Source: Obelidium mucronatum
Taxonomy: Eukaryota > Chytridiomycota > Chytridiomycetes > Chytridiales > Chytriomycetaceae
Reading direction: 5' to 3'
Length of the DNA stretch: 64,000 nucleotides
NCBI GenBank assembly: GCA_025765595.1
Contig: JAIVFH010000108.1
Location: 1 to 64,000, forward strand
The notes below the pieces were generated by a model. That model was given only the letters and a program-made list of their open reading frames with translations, had not been told where the DNA came from and did no database searches. Position numbers and translations under genes: made by a program. Of the stretch, positions 45,389 to 60,558 are shown piece after piece (within the stretch, counting starts at the first letter, position 1; each line of letters starts with the position of its first letter).

Positions 45389-45837
45389 TGTCTGCAGGTT
45401 GTTTTGTTAGCGTTTGATATTTCCGATGAAGTATTTGAAGAGATCGCATAATGGCTCCTATCCACAACTGTCTGCTTCCCCGCGATCCAAAAATTGCGTC
45501 TCTTTTCGAATAGCCGGGCATTTCCAATAGGATCCAGGATAATACGTGTGCGTGGTGCGTGGTGCATGGTATTGTTGCGCCCACCTTGACTTTTTGTCTT
45601 TCAAAAAAACGCAAATCAGAAATCGATAACTTGTGAGCTGCGATCTGAGACGTAAATACTGGTGAATACTCTGAAATTAAAACTCTGAAATCAAATTATC
45701 AAGTTTCAAATCTTCGAATTTCTAATTCTTTCTCTTTTATTCCATAGTTTAATAATTACTCTCAACTTCAACAAACAAAGAACACAGTTTTTGTAGGTCA
45801 ACTACAACTCGAGCTGTGGCTGCTGCTGCTACTGCTT
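45389..45837. other. Intergenic region 5' of SDHA
   Basis: This 449-bp AT-rich stretch lies between the SDHA start and the stop of the downstream M43 protease gene (both minus strand). Only short, low-quality ORFs are present. It probably holds the SDHA promoter and the 3' flank effects of neighbouring transcription; no repeat or RNA gene was seen. Confidence 0.5.
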
Positions 45838-47125
45838 TCAACAGCCTCCAACGTACCATTTTCCCCAAGTCAACTTGTAAGAGCCATAGTACGCGCATTG
45901 GTAAGTAACTCCATTTTGGCACAATGTTGCTCCGTGTTTGGCGCAGAATTGTCCTTCAACTGGAGCATCATTGTCATCTACAACAGTTGAAGTGGTGATA
46001 GCAGGAGTAGTGATGGTAGTGGTAGTAGTGGTCGTAGCCTCGGTCGAGGTCGCAACGTCAGTGGTGGTAGATGTTGCCAAAGTGGTATTGACTGTGGTGG
46101 CTGCGTCAGTAGTTGAAACAACATCGGCTGTAGTGCTAGGTGCGGTTGTAGTAGTAGTCTCTGAGGTGGTAGAAGTGGTGGTCGAGGTTGTTGGGGCTGG
46201 GGTTGTTGTAGTCGTGGTTGTAGTCGTGGCACTAGTCGTTGTGGTGGTTGTGGTGGTTGTAGTCGGCTTTGGAGGGACAACAGCGGCCGTTGTGGTAGTT
46301 TTAGGCACAACAACATCTCCAGTGTTTCTATACAAGGTATACTGAGCCTGCATACGAGCGTACTGGCCTGGAGTAAACGTAGTTAAACATGAATCAACGG
46401 TGTAGTCCATGTAATTGTGGACTGGGTCTTCGCCGATTCACAGGACAGCCGGAAGCAGCCGAAGCCTCGGCGGGAGTATCATCAACGTAGTCTCCAGTAG
46501 CTGAACAACCACCTTCGAATGTATGGTAGAGACCGAACCAGTGACCCACTTCATGTGTGGCAGTCTTTCCAAGATCGTATGGCACCAAGTATCCACCGGG
46601 GAGCGTACCGTGGTGGATGAGAACACTGTCGTCCTTGGGATACCACTTGTAGCTGGAAGGAAGTGTTGCAATACCCAAAATACCACCATCCGGGTTGTTT
46701 GTGTAAATGTTGAGAGTTTCGGCACCCCCAACACGGAGGGCGGCGGTCATTTGACTAAAGAGGGGTTCCCTTGTCTTGGCAGTCCACCAAGCAGAGTTGT
46801 TTTGACGAGTGACGCCAGCCAAAAAGAATTGCATCTTTCCTTGGAAATCAATGTTCAAGACGTTGATTTGGTCTTTGATCATGCTGTCAGGGATTTCTCC
46901 ATTCCTCAAGCCAGCGCCATTCGAAATGATGTGAAACCAGGTAGGAACAACAATGGGGGGTGGCTCAGCGAACGAAACCGAAGGAGCAAAGCTGTCGGAG
47001 AAGAAGTTTTGGAAGTGGGCCTCCACTTGGACAAGTTCGTCGGGTGGGAGAATGGGAGTGCCACAAATACGAGCATTCACGACTTGAGCAATCAAGCCGG
47101 CAATGATGTAGGTCAAGAGTGTCAT
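45838..47125 (-). CDS. Secreted M43-type metalloprotease 2 (frame disrupted)
   Basis: Signal peptide MTLLTYIIAGLIAQVVNA, then a propeptide/catalytic region with VVPTWFHIISNGAG, INVLNIDFQGKMQFFLAGVTR, zinc motif THEVGHWFGLYHTF (HExxHxxGxxH) and Met-turn NYMDYTVDSCLTTF. A stalk of about 120 mostly Thr residues follows, then a small Cys-rich C-terminus (GQFCAKHGATLC, VTYQCAYYGSYKLTWGKWYVGGC without the gap). Compared with the intact neighbour at 47.4-48.5 kb it lacks about 32 nt encoding RDTCTGPQFP near 46435, which removes a conserved cysteine and shifts frame. The whole downstream part remains well conserved, so this is either a recent inactivation or a local assembly collapse. Confidence 0.8.
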
Positions 47126-47431
47126 GTCTATGCTGGGGATTTTTTTTTTCTTCTCGAACTTATAACTTGCAATGCCTCAATATGACCGTCATGTGACCGA
47201 AGTTAAAAGAACCAATAAAATCCCGGTGTCTAGTTTTTTTCTTGCAGTCAGTGAATGCAGCGCTTTCTTCAATGGAATTTTTTGGAGTTTCAATTGAATT
47301 TTCAGGTGATTGAATTTTCAGGGGTTGTGAGATTAAATTTTTTAGAAAGTTTGAAACATGTTTATTTGTATCTCATAGCAGTGAAAACCCAACTGGGAAA
47401 ATGAAAGCGATAGGGTTATTTTATCCAAAGC
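47126..47431. other. Spacer between tandem M43 protease genes
   Basis: A 306-bp spacer between the two minus-strand proteases. It contains short direct repeats (GGAATTTTTTGGAGTTTCAATTGAATTTTCAGG-like phrases repeated around GAATTTTCAGG) and AT-rich sequence. No gene is seen. Confidence 0.5.
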
Positions 47432-48526
47432 TCAGCATCCACCGACGTACCACTTGCCCCAAGTCAAACTGTTGGAGTTGTAGTAGCCACATTGGTAAGT
47501 GACCCCTGCAGCGCATTGAGTTGAGCCGTGTGGTGAGCATGGCTGTCCTTGAAGACCGCCAGTCGACGTCGAAGTAGTGGCAGGTGCTTTGGTTGTAGTA
47601 GTGGTAGTAGTGGTGGTAACTTTTGTGGTAGCAGCAGCAGAGGTTGCAGTTGTAGACTTTTTAGTTGTGGTGGTTGTAGTAGTCGTAGTGCCCGTAGGAA
47701 TGACAACACCAGTGTTTCTGTAGAGAGCGTGTTGAGCCTGCATACGAGCGTACTGACCTGGCGTGAACGTGGTCAAACACGTGTCAACGGTGTAGTCCAT
47801 GTAGTTGTGGACTGGGTCTTCACCAGGAAACTGTGGGCCTGTGCAGGTATCGCGGCTAACTGGGCAGCCAGAAGCGGAAGAAGCCTCGGCGGGAGTATCA
47901 TCAACGTAGTCACCGGGAGAAGTGCATCCTCCTTGAAACGTGTGGTAGAGACCCATCCAGTGACCGACTTCGTGGGTGGCAGTTTTTCCAAGATCGTATG
48001 GGGATTTAGAGCCACCAGGAAAGGTTCCGTAGTGGATGATGACACTGTCGCCCTTTGGATTGGAGCTGTATCCAGAAGGAAGAGTGGCAATACCGAGAAG
48101 GTTTCCACCTGGATTATTGCTGTAGATGTTTAGGGTTTCAGCACCACCTTTCCTGAGTGAAGGACCCAGACTGCTTCCAGAGCTTGAAGTCCACAAAGCA
48201 GAGTTGTTTTGACGAGTAACTCCAGCTAGAATGAACTGAACTTTTCCTTCAAAGTCAACGTTGAGAACGTTGACTTGGTCTTGAATCAACTTATCAGGGA
48301 CTTCACCGTTGGCATAACCTGCACCATTGGAAATAATGTGAAACCAGGTAGGGACTACAATCGGTGCTGCTTGAGCAAACGACGAAGACGTTGCAAAGCT
48401 GTTGGTGTAGAAGTTCTGGAACTGCGCTTCGACTTGGAGGAGCTGCTTTGGTGGCAGTTCTGGGGTGCCGCATCGAGCAGAGACGGAGGCAGCTAAAGAT
48501 GCAAGGAGGAAGGTCACTTGAAGCAT
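47432..48526 (-). CDS. Secreted M43-type metalloprotease 1
   Basis: An intron-free 364-residue protein. Signal peptide MLQVTFLLASLAASVSA is followed by CGTPELPPKQLLQVE, VVPTWFHIISNGAG, NVLNVDFEGKVQFILAGVTR, the extended zinc site ATHEVGHWMGLYHTF, disulphide segment SGCPVSRDTCTG, and Met-turn HNYMDYTVDTCLTTFTPGQ. A Thr/Lys-rich stalk leads to a Cys-rich C-terminal module (GQPCSPHGSTQCAAG, LTWGKWYVGGC). This is the pappalysin/cytophagalysin (M43) pattern used by fungi as extracellular endopeptidases. The C-terminal module may bind substrate or cell wall. The neighbour at 45.8-47.1 kb is a tandem duplicate. Confidence 0.9.
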   Translation of the reverse strand: MLQVTFLLASLAASVSARCGTPELPPKQLLQVEAQFQNFYTNSFATSSSFAQAAPIVVPTWFHIISNGAGYANGEVPDKLIQDQVNVLNVDFEGKVQFILAGVTRQNNSALWTSSSGSSLGPSLRKGGAETLNIYSNNPGGNLLGIATLPSGYSSNPKGDSVIIHYGTFPGGSKSPYDLGKTATHEVGHWMGLYHTFQGGCTSPGDYVDDTPAEASSASGCPVSRDTCTGPQFPGEDPVHNYMDYTVDTCLTTFTPGQYARMQAQHALYRNTGVVIPTGTTTTTTTTTKKSTTATSAAATTKVTTTTTTTTTKAPATTSTSTGGLQGQPCSPHGSTQCAAGVTYQCGYYNSNSLTWGKWYVGGC

Positions 48527-49819
48527 AGTTTTTCGATGAAAGGTTTTGTGGCAGAATCGTAAGGAAAGCTGCTCTTTTTAAGCCTCTGAATTTTTCAGTC
48601 AACTGATTGTCGCATGATCATTCGTTCCGGGTGGCTCGAAGCTGCAAAATTTCAAAATCAACGGAGTCTTCGTAGAGGCCCTTCAGTCTTTTCGAAATCT
48701 GTCGAATAATGAATGTCGTCGGGTTATTTCTTGCCGATCTGTGGCCGATCTGTGGGAAGTCAACGCGACGTTGCTTAGCGTTTTCAAGTTGACACAAGCC
48801 ACGATTTTCACCTTTCTTCAGACTCGCCATTGGAATAGAACACAAAGGAAACCTACTGAAAATGCGGTGGGAATGAAGATCGGAAATACGATGGGAATAA
48901 CTTGGAAAACATTTATTAACCTATTTGGATTAATTTGGATTCACATACTAACATCAAACTAACTTCTAGTCCCTGATGCATTGGATCGAATGGCGGAATG
49001 AAACAAAGCTTGTGCGTTGCTTTAATAAAATGATTCCTTGGTTGTTGACGCATCTGGCAACTTCACAATTCCAGCTTCTGACGCCAACCACCACTCAGGC
49101 AGTTACAACATCTCTAATTGAAGGCCAAAGCCAGAATGTATCTGTTGCCAACGAAGTATAGATTTGTAGCTTGGGAAGCTTGGTTTCTAAACGGACCACA
49201 CCAGGAAGCCCTGGTCCCACTCCTTACTCGAATCTCGAATTACTCTGAGCCTGATTTTCGATTTGACTTGACCCTGGCAGTAGTTGCATTGGATGGACAT
49301 TCGCAATCTAGTGTGGACCTTGTCCACAACCAAGTCCTACCTGCCGAATCTCTTGTTCTTGCAAATCCCGAACTCGCCTCAAAAGAAGTATGGCTTCATA
49401 GTGCGGCTGATGGAATCAAGTACAATAGATATGACACATTTGCCAACCCCTTCAATTAAACATGAGCTTTATTACTGCAGGATTCTAACATCGGCTTTCA
49501 ACGTCTTTGATCGTCTTCCGAATCAAAATCAGTTGCTTCTGGCTATATTCACGCTGAGAAAACACCGCAATGGTGATGCATCCTCGGCAGTAACGTCGCG
49601 ACTGTGTGTCCGTTTTCAGCAGCTCAAAGAGCTCCGGATCCAGCGCATGCTCCGAGGCGAGTCTGTTGTTCAACCCGTGTCGGTGTAGTTTAATTTTAAT
49701 CCGAGTTCCTCCAACCAGCCGAGCTGACTGCGTTTGACACTGCGGCTGTGTCCGTGTCTGCGCCTGGGCGAATCGACATTGAAAGCACAGCGCAAAGAAC
49801 TAAAAGTGGCCAAAAACAA
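48527..49819. other. Gene-poor stretch
   Basis: About 1.3 kb without a gene I can support. Two plus-strand ORFs (48976-49161, MHWIEWRNETKLV; 49118-49459, MKAKARMYLLPTKYRF ending DTFANPFN) are somewhat protein-like but have no recognisable domain and overlap in different frames. They could be remnants of a broken gene. The last ~100 bp upstream of 49820 becomes GC-richer toward the next gene. Confidence 0.45.
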
Positions 49820-52800
49820 ATGCCGCAAATCGGCGCCGATGCTCCCGCCGCCCGCAGCGCCGCCGCCGCCGAGGCCGCTGCCGCCGAACGCGCGCTGGCC
49901 GCCGAGCGCGACGCCCGGTCCGCGCTGGCGCTGGCGCTCGCCGCCGAGCGTGCGCGCGTCGCCGCGCTGGAACGTGAGCTGCGCCTCGCTCAAGCCGCTC
50001 TGCTCAAGCCGCCGCAATCGAGAGCGATCGGGAGCGAGAGCGAGAGCGAGGAGCACGGCGGCGTCCCCGTCCGCGGCAGCGAAGACAGTGCATACTCGTC
50101 GGTTTCCACAATCAACCCCGAGCATCAACATGCGGAGCTGGAATCAAACGATGCTGGTGCTGTGATAAATGATGACACCTCTGCGAAGCCGGCGGTTGCT
50201 CAATTGGAACAAAAGCTTGCTGCTGTTCATGGGACCTTGGAATTCATGACAACCCAATACCTCCAAACTACCGAAGAAAATCACCAACTTCGCCACAAGC
50301 TTTCGACGGGAATTTCTTCCAACTCCTTCGCAGCGCCCGCATCACCACCCCCTGAAAACTCCGAAACTGCCATCTCAGTTCCGCATTTTATAACCGCTGA
50401 AACCCGTTGTCATGACGCCAAGTTCCTCAGCTACCTCATCTTCGACTTATCTTGCTGGATCCCTCACTCCAGAACCACATGTTCGTCGTTCTTCATCTTT
50501 CAATGACGCGTCGGCCCTTTCTGAGCGAGTCGTGCACCTTCAGTCGCAAGTCCAGACCCTGGAACTTAAATTGGCCGCCAGTCAAAACACTATATCTCAA
50601 CTTTCGGCATCTCGTCGACAACAGTCCGGGGATGATGTTGACTCTGTTCGGTGATTCTGAAATTTTGTTTCTGCTTGTTATCTATACTCACTTTGGAAAA
50701 CAGTACACTATGGAAGAAGCTTGCCGCCGAAGAACACCAAGGTCGCCAAAACCAGCAACATATCGCGCGTTTAGAAGCTCGAGTAAACTCTCTGCTGGAC
50801 CAGCTATCACACAGTCGAGCTCTGAAGCAGCGAATCAAGGATTTGGAACAAGATCTATCACAAGACTCTTTCCAAGAGGACCAGTCAACATCATTCCACA
50901 CAGCCGTTTCAGAAATCTCATCGAAAACGATTTTTGCACCTTCGACTGAACCGGTGGTAGCGGCGAATACACCAAGACTGAAGAGACTTGGAAGTCGCGG
51001 ATCTCAACAGAACTTGAAAGAATCCAAAAGTCACAACAGGAATACGACTTAAAACTAACGACCGTTGTTCGTGAGAAGGAAAAGCTTGAAAAAAAGTGCA
51101 TGGTTTTGGAAAAAATTCTTCATACAATTGAATCCAACGCCAACGCACTACCCATGCTTCCCTTCTCGATATCTTCTAAATCCGTACCGAAAACATCAGC
51201 ATCTGAAGCAACTTACCAAACTCTCACTTCAACTATATCTGAGTTGACAACCCAAAACGAAACGCTCTCCCATGACCTTCAGACTTCTCGCCTTGAGCAA
51301 GACCAATCCCAACGCAAAATTCAAACACTAGAAACCGAACTGTCTTTGTTGGAATCCCAAGTCAGGCAACTCACGATCGAAAAGGAAACGTATAGCGCTA
51401 GAATTGCACAGCTGGATTTACGGCTTGAAATGGATACCATGAAAGTAGCAGCTATGGCCGCCGCCCGAAAGGAAGAAGAAGCCAAAGTCGTTCGACTTAC
51501 CGAGGGATACGAAGGAATGGTGAAAGGTCTCACTGACGAAATTGTTGGACTCAAAAATGACATTGTGGCTTGGGAGAAGAAAGAGCGGGAGGCTAGGGAA
51601 ATCAAGGTGATTTAAACTATTCCATCGTTTTTTGTAATTAATGGGGTTGCATAATGCTAACAAAAAATTTTTAAAGGCAGTGTTGGGTGAAGACAATGAT
51701 CAACAGGAGGGTTCCGCGCGCATTTCTGAACTTGAAGCCAAAATTCTGTTGCTAGAACGGCAATTACGTCTTTCTAAAACCAAGACAGAGGATGAATACA
51801 TGGAGTTGAGTCTTTGTTTTCTTATGCGTTTCTTTTGTCAGGGGTATTTTTAACCCACAAAAAAAAATTACGTTAAAGATTGCTTGATGAAATGCTATTC
51901 GAATTGGATGAAGAAAAGAAACAGTTAAAAACACTGCTGAAGTCGTCCCGATCAGAAAACAAGAAATTAGACCAAGACAATCAAGATTTAAAAGAGAAGC
52001 TTGCCGAGAAAGAAAAGGAGCTCGCGGAAAAGCGCAGCCATCGAGATGATGATGATGATGAAGATGAAGACGAAGATGCAATGATGGAGTAAGTTGCTTT
52101 TGTTTTTTTGAATTTTAATTTACATCTTTTATTAAACTTGATCTCATTTTCAAGATTGTTTGAGGAGAATGCGAAACTCGAAGAAAAGGTGGAAAGGCTG
52201 CAGGCGAAACTGGAAACTTCACGATCGCAATGCAAAAAACTGGAAGAAGCAAACAAAGCAATGAGTGAAAGTTTAGCCACTGCTTTGGCGGAGGCAAAAT
52301 CGTTGGGTGGTAAAACACTTGAGAGATCACGAGAAGTGGGTGTAGATGTAAAAGACGATGAGTATGTATTTGGTTCCCGTTCCATTGAATTTGATTATGA
52401 TTGTTTAGCATTAATTGTTCACGTTTGTTGATAGGAAGGAAGTGGCTAAACTCAAAGAGGAAATGGGAGAACGGATTCGAGTTTTAGAAACTCAATTGGC
52501 AGAGAAACAGCAGGCGTGTATTGTACTCGAGGACTCAAACAGAGAATTGAGAGAGGTCTCAACAAACACATATCAAAAACCACAAACCACGGCCAAGTCT
52601 GATGCTACCTGCAGAGAGTGCCGTTGAAGAGTCAGTCTCCAGGCAAATGAAACAGTGAGTCGTGTAGTAAGGCTTTACGAAAAATCTTCTTACCTTTATT
52701 TTTTCCAGGTTGTAGGACGGTCTCTCTGATTTCAGGTCTGCAAGCATGCATTGTGGCCTTGGAGGTTCAGTTGGGTGAGAAAGACGTTGAAATTCAAGAA

Positions 52801-55055
52801 TTGAACGAACGCCTTGGCGACAGCAACTTTGCAGCCAAAAACAGCCCGTACGTTAAACCGCCTGACTGTTCATTCAAATTAGTAAATGCCGGAATTTTTT
52901 TTTTCCCAGCTCAATGAAGGAATCAATCCAGGAGATAATGGAGCTGGAGCGTCAAGTGTCAAACCTAACTGCACAGCTTTCTGCGTCCCAAGAGCGGTAT
53001 CTTTTATTAGAGGCAAATAATTTATCTTTGACCCGGACTCTGTCTCACCGTGTATGTTACTTCATGCGCAAAGACATTGGCAAATATTGATTGAAATACT
53101 AGTTCTCTGGCATTGGCACCAAAGAAAAAATTGGCGGCTATCAATCTCGTATAGAACAGCTTGAAGTCCAACTTGAAGCTAGAAACTCGGAAATCGCACA
53201 ACTCAAAGAAAATGATAAACAGGCGGAATATCTTCGGTAACTCTCCCTATATATTTCCGTAAATCAATGATCATTTAAGCATCAAAAACATATAGAGTAA
53301 TCGAACAGTTGTCGTCAGAAGTATCGCACTTGGAAGAACACGTTGGTGTCCTAAAAGGCGAGCTTGCTTCTTCGCATACCAAAATCTCGGCATTGGAGCA
53401 GGATCTTCTTAAATCCGATGCTGGTTCTCGCAAAACAAGCGGAGCCCGAGTCTACTGACTGGAAACAAGTTTCCAGAGGCCAATCGGACGCTCTTGAGCA
53501 GACTTCAAAAGAAAATCAAAATCTTTTGGAGCAGAATATGCTTTTGAAATCAAGCAATAATGTCATTGAGCAAGAACGCCTTCGACTTGTTGCAGAAGTG
53601 GCTCAACTTCAAGCCGTCTTGGCGAATACTCAACAGTCATTGGAAACTGTCACCGGCGACTGTACTCGAAAAGTAGAGGCTGTGAATCGTGACGTTGCTG
53701 CAGGCCCTATCTTCGGCCATGGAATCAACAGCGAAATATGCCACCGAAGTTACAGAACTCCAAACAACAATCAAATACCTCGACAGCGAACTTCAAGAAT
53801 CAAACAATCTTAATGCAGCTCTTGGTACTCAAGTCACAAGTTTGAAGCAGCAGTTGGCCAACACGTCATTGCTCTTCAAGTCGCGTGACAGTTCGCTGCC
53901 CGATGTCGACGTTGACAAGCTTATAACCCGGGAATCTGATGTTTCGCTTGACTCATCGGGACAACCAGCATCACCTGTATGCAACACGAGCTCGCCTTTG
54001 ATTGCCAGCGACACGGAAGACTCATTGTCCCACCAAGACAGAAGAGAAGCATACTCTATCACCGTTATTCAAAAGCCGAATCGAGTCCAGGAGCTTGAAG
54101 ATATGCTGGACAAGCAGAAGCAGGAATTCGAGTTTGTCTCTAAAGAACTTGAGCAAGCAAAGCTTGAGTTACACAACCTCAAGGAACAATTGACAGCTTC
54201 ACCGAAAAGCAGGAGCTTAGGGCTTGCAATCCGCAGAACCTCCAGTGGAGACGGTTCTGCTTCATTCTTCATTTGAAGCCATGACGGAAGAAATTCAACA
54301 AAAAGACGCCAAAATCGCTGAACTGAATCAGCATTTACAATCGCTGTCTCATATTCCTGGAATTCTTCGTACTTGGGAGGATGCTTTCAAGGACCAAGAG
54401 AAGCATATGGATTCTCTTCAAGCGGAGCTGCTGTCCGCGCAGCGTCAGTTGAAGAAATTGCGCACCGAACGAAATGGTCCTGTATCAACGGCTCTTGTGC
54501 CTCAGCCAGGATTGAGTGATACAAACGAAGCCGTTATGGATATTCGCAGTTCCAAGGAAGAAGTCAGTAAAAAGCGCTCCCGATCTGTTGAACCAAAAGG
54601 CGCCGCCGTTGTTCCTGGAAGCCTGGAGCCGCGTTCTGCCGAGTGCTAATCCGAATATGACTCCGTCATCGCTGCCAGACCTACCATCCCCTTGTCAAGA
54701 ACCATACTTTGTCGTGTTCAACCACCAAACGAATGAATATGAATTACCCGGGACAAATTCGACTGGACCGGAAACTAATCAGCGTTTGATTGCTGTGGAG
54801 TCTCCGCAATACATCAGCGTCCTCTTCACAATGATAATTCGGCTGAGAAGTCTCCTCCATGAATCGCAGCTTCAAACCAGAGCCTTAGGAAACCAAATTA
54901 CAACTCTTGAAATGGCGAATGCAGATGCGAATTTGCGAGCGACTCGTGTGAGAACTCAGTTGGTGGAGTTGGAGACTTCTTACCGTTTACTGGAAGCACG
55001 TTTGGCACGAAAAGGAAAGAAGCTGAATTTACTGTCTTGCTGGAAAGACAAATGA
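49820..55055 (+). CDS. Long coiled-coil protein (several frame breaks)
   Basis: From MPQIGADAPAARS (ATG 49820) the first exon is GC-rich and Ala/Glu/Arg-rich, already heptad-like (ARVAALERELRLAQAAL). Heptad coiled coil continues for most of 5 kb: VVHLQSQVQTLELKLA, QHIARLEARVNSLLDQL, SELTTQNETLSHDLQ, LLDEMLFELDEEKKQLK, EENAKLEEKVERLQAKLE, LNERLGDSNFAAKNS, EQERL-LVAEVAQLQAVL, LKEQLTA, EEIQQKDAKIAELNQ, and the end LVELETSYRLLEARLARKGK. Ser/Pro-rich spacers interrupt it. Introns of 50-70 nt are frequent (for example at 50651-50702 and 51605-51676). Frame steps of +1 occur near 50420, 53700, 54230 and 54640, with one −1 near 50950. Golgin-like, centrosomal or motor-adaptor roles are possible; no head domain was seen. 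It might be more than one gene. Confidence 0.65.
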
Positions 55056-55335
55056 ACTATGGGTGTTTATCTATATCCTGTTACTATGACAACATGCGCA
55101 AGCAAGACCTTATGAAATTGTATCCCTCTTCACTCAAAAAAAGTATATATTCAGGTTGAACAATTATTAAATAAATGACGAAAGAACCTCAAATCAAGAT
55201 AACTGTTATTTGAGGCATTAAAAAGACGGAACAAAAGGTCGACTATATAAGTATTTTATTTAATTTTTTGAGTGAGGTAGGTGTTATGTGTGACAAAGTG
55301 GTATGTGTCCAATGTTCTCTGAAGTAAATTCAGAT

Positions 55336-56250
55336 TTAGTTGGCATCGGCCCACCAAACCTTTTGACGAACAGCCTTAAAGTCACCAAGAGCGTGGATGT
55401 CAACAACACCCAATTCGGTCAAGAGTGGAGCCAACACCTGCTTGTATTGGTCGTATTGCTCCTTCTTGTGCACCTTGTGCTCAACCGCTTCCAGAATGCG
55501 CACAGTGGTGGCAAAAGTGTCCAAACGACGGGCAGCCTTGATGGCTTCACCGACAAGTTCAACCTGTGGACACCAATCCTGGGCAAAGATCTGGTTGAGA
55601 CCACGTTCGAGCTCAAAGTCATCCTGCACGTTTTGGAAGTGGGCGGTCCATTCGGCAACGTACGCGTCGTACTCCTTGGTGACGGCTGGGTTCAGTCCGT
55701 GAGAGTAGGCACGGGCTGGAACGAGGCGGACAGCTGGAGCAGCTAGATGAGGGAAAAAAGAAAGAGAGAAACAGTCAGAATCGTGGTTTTTTTGAAATTT
55801 GGAGATTTCAAGGATGTTGGATAAGGTGTGACGCTGGATGACTCGCTCCCATAGAAAGACATTCCTTTGCATCATTCACACCCAGCAGACTTCAAATTAA
55901 TGCGCTTTAGTCCCCCCATTGTCGATTTTGATGTGATTGACAGCCGTAATTTCGATGGATTTGCTAATGTCAATCAAGATATCGTCAACTCCACCCACGC
56001 AGCACCAGCGATGTCCCAATACGAAGACTAAAATGGCCTGCAACAGAAGCATTGACCATACAGACACCTCGATCTGCAAAGGGCGCTACATCCTGCCTGC
56101 CCTTCGATACGGCTTCTTCATCCTTAGATCCTAGACCAATCCAGCCCTTCGAACACCTCCGGCTCCAGTAAACGGTCGGCAGATTGCTTTACCTCTTTGG
56201 ACAAAGTTGATGGAGGCAGCGCTTCTCTTAGCAACGAGTTGGCGAAACAT
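55336..56250 (-). CDS. COX5A: Cytochrome c oxidase subunit 5A (yeast Cox6)
   Basis: The main exon (55742-55336) encodes AAPAVRLVPARAYSHG, then EYDAYVAEWTAHFQNV, LERGLNQIFAQDWCP, IKAARRLDTFATTVRILEAVEHK, YDQYKQVLAPLLTELGV and a short tail. These match the nuclear-encoded complex IV subunit COX5A/Cox6. A mitochondrial presequence exon, MFRQLVAKRSAASINFVQR, lies at 56250-56193. Its donor GTAAAG and the acceptor CATCTAG at 55743-55744 preserve codon phase exactly, implying a 450-nt intron, long for this genome. The alternative start at 55875 gives no presequence. Function: structural/regulatory subunit on the matrix side of cytochrome oxidase. Confidence 0.8.
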
Positions 56251-56402
56251 GTTTTTTGGTCAAAGGCAAAAAAAAGTGAAAATGCAACTTGCAATGTCAC
56301 ATGCGTCATTGCCAACGTAAGGATATGATTTTCTTATTTCTATTCACTTCTTTCCAGTTCAGATTATATTATGTAGTTTATATCATTTTTTTGCTGGGAT
56401 CA

Positions 56403-60260
<3,858 letters not shown>

Positions 60261-60558
60261 TTCTTAAGAACAATAACATGCAAGAATAAAACCCAATATT
60301 TGAATGAGGGTCTTTGAGATCATTTCTCACTACCATTTCTCTAATACTCTAACTGGCGACTATTCTTCTCAGACGAGCCGAGGTTGATCTTTTTAAGAGA
60401 AAGGCATCAATACCAGTAAGAAAACGCAATTTTGAACGTGTTTTTAACTGTGATAACTTCGTATTTATTTAGGTATATAGTTCTCATTTTTTGCATAAAT
60501 ATTAAGACTTCACCACCACTGTTCTCGCACACACCCACGACCGCATTAGCCATCCACA

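Noticed and set aside
45938..46345. Val-rich plus-strand ORF
   Set aside because: It is the reverse complement of the Thr-rich stalk of the M43 protease (ACN codons read as GTN/GGT).
48976..49459. Two overlapping plus-strand ORFs as a gene
   Set aside because: No domain, no consistent splice solution and no supporting composition; left as a gene-poor stretch.
17930..54650. Euplotes-style +1 frameshifting at stop codons as the cause of all frame steps
   Set aside because: Some steps could be placed at UAA or UGA (for example GCC-UAA-A, UUG-UAA-C). In SDHA and at the peptidase zinc site, however, the conserved residues fix the step many codons before any stop, so a stop-driven mechanism cannot explain the set.
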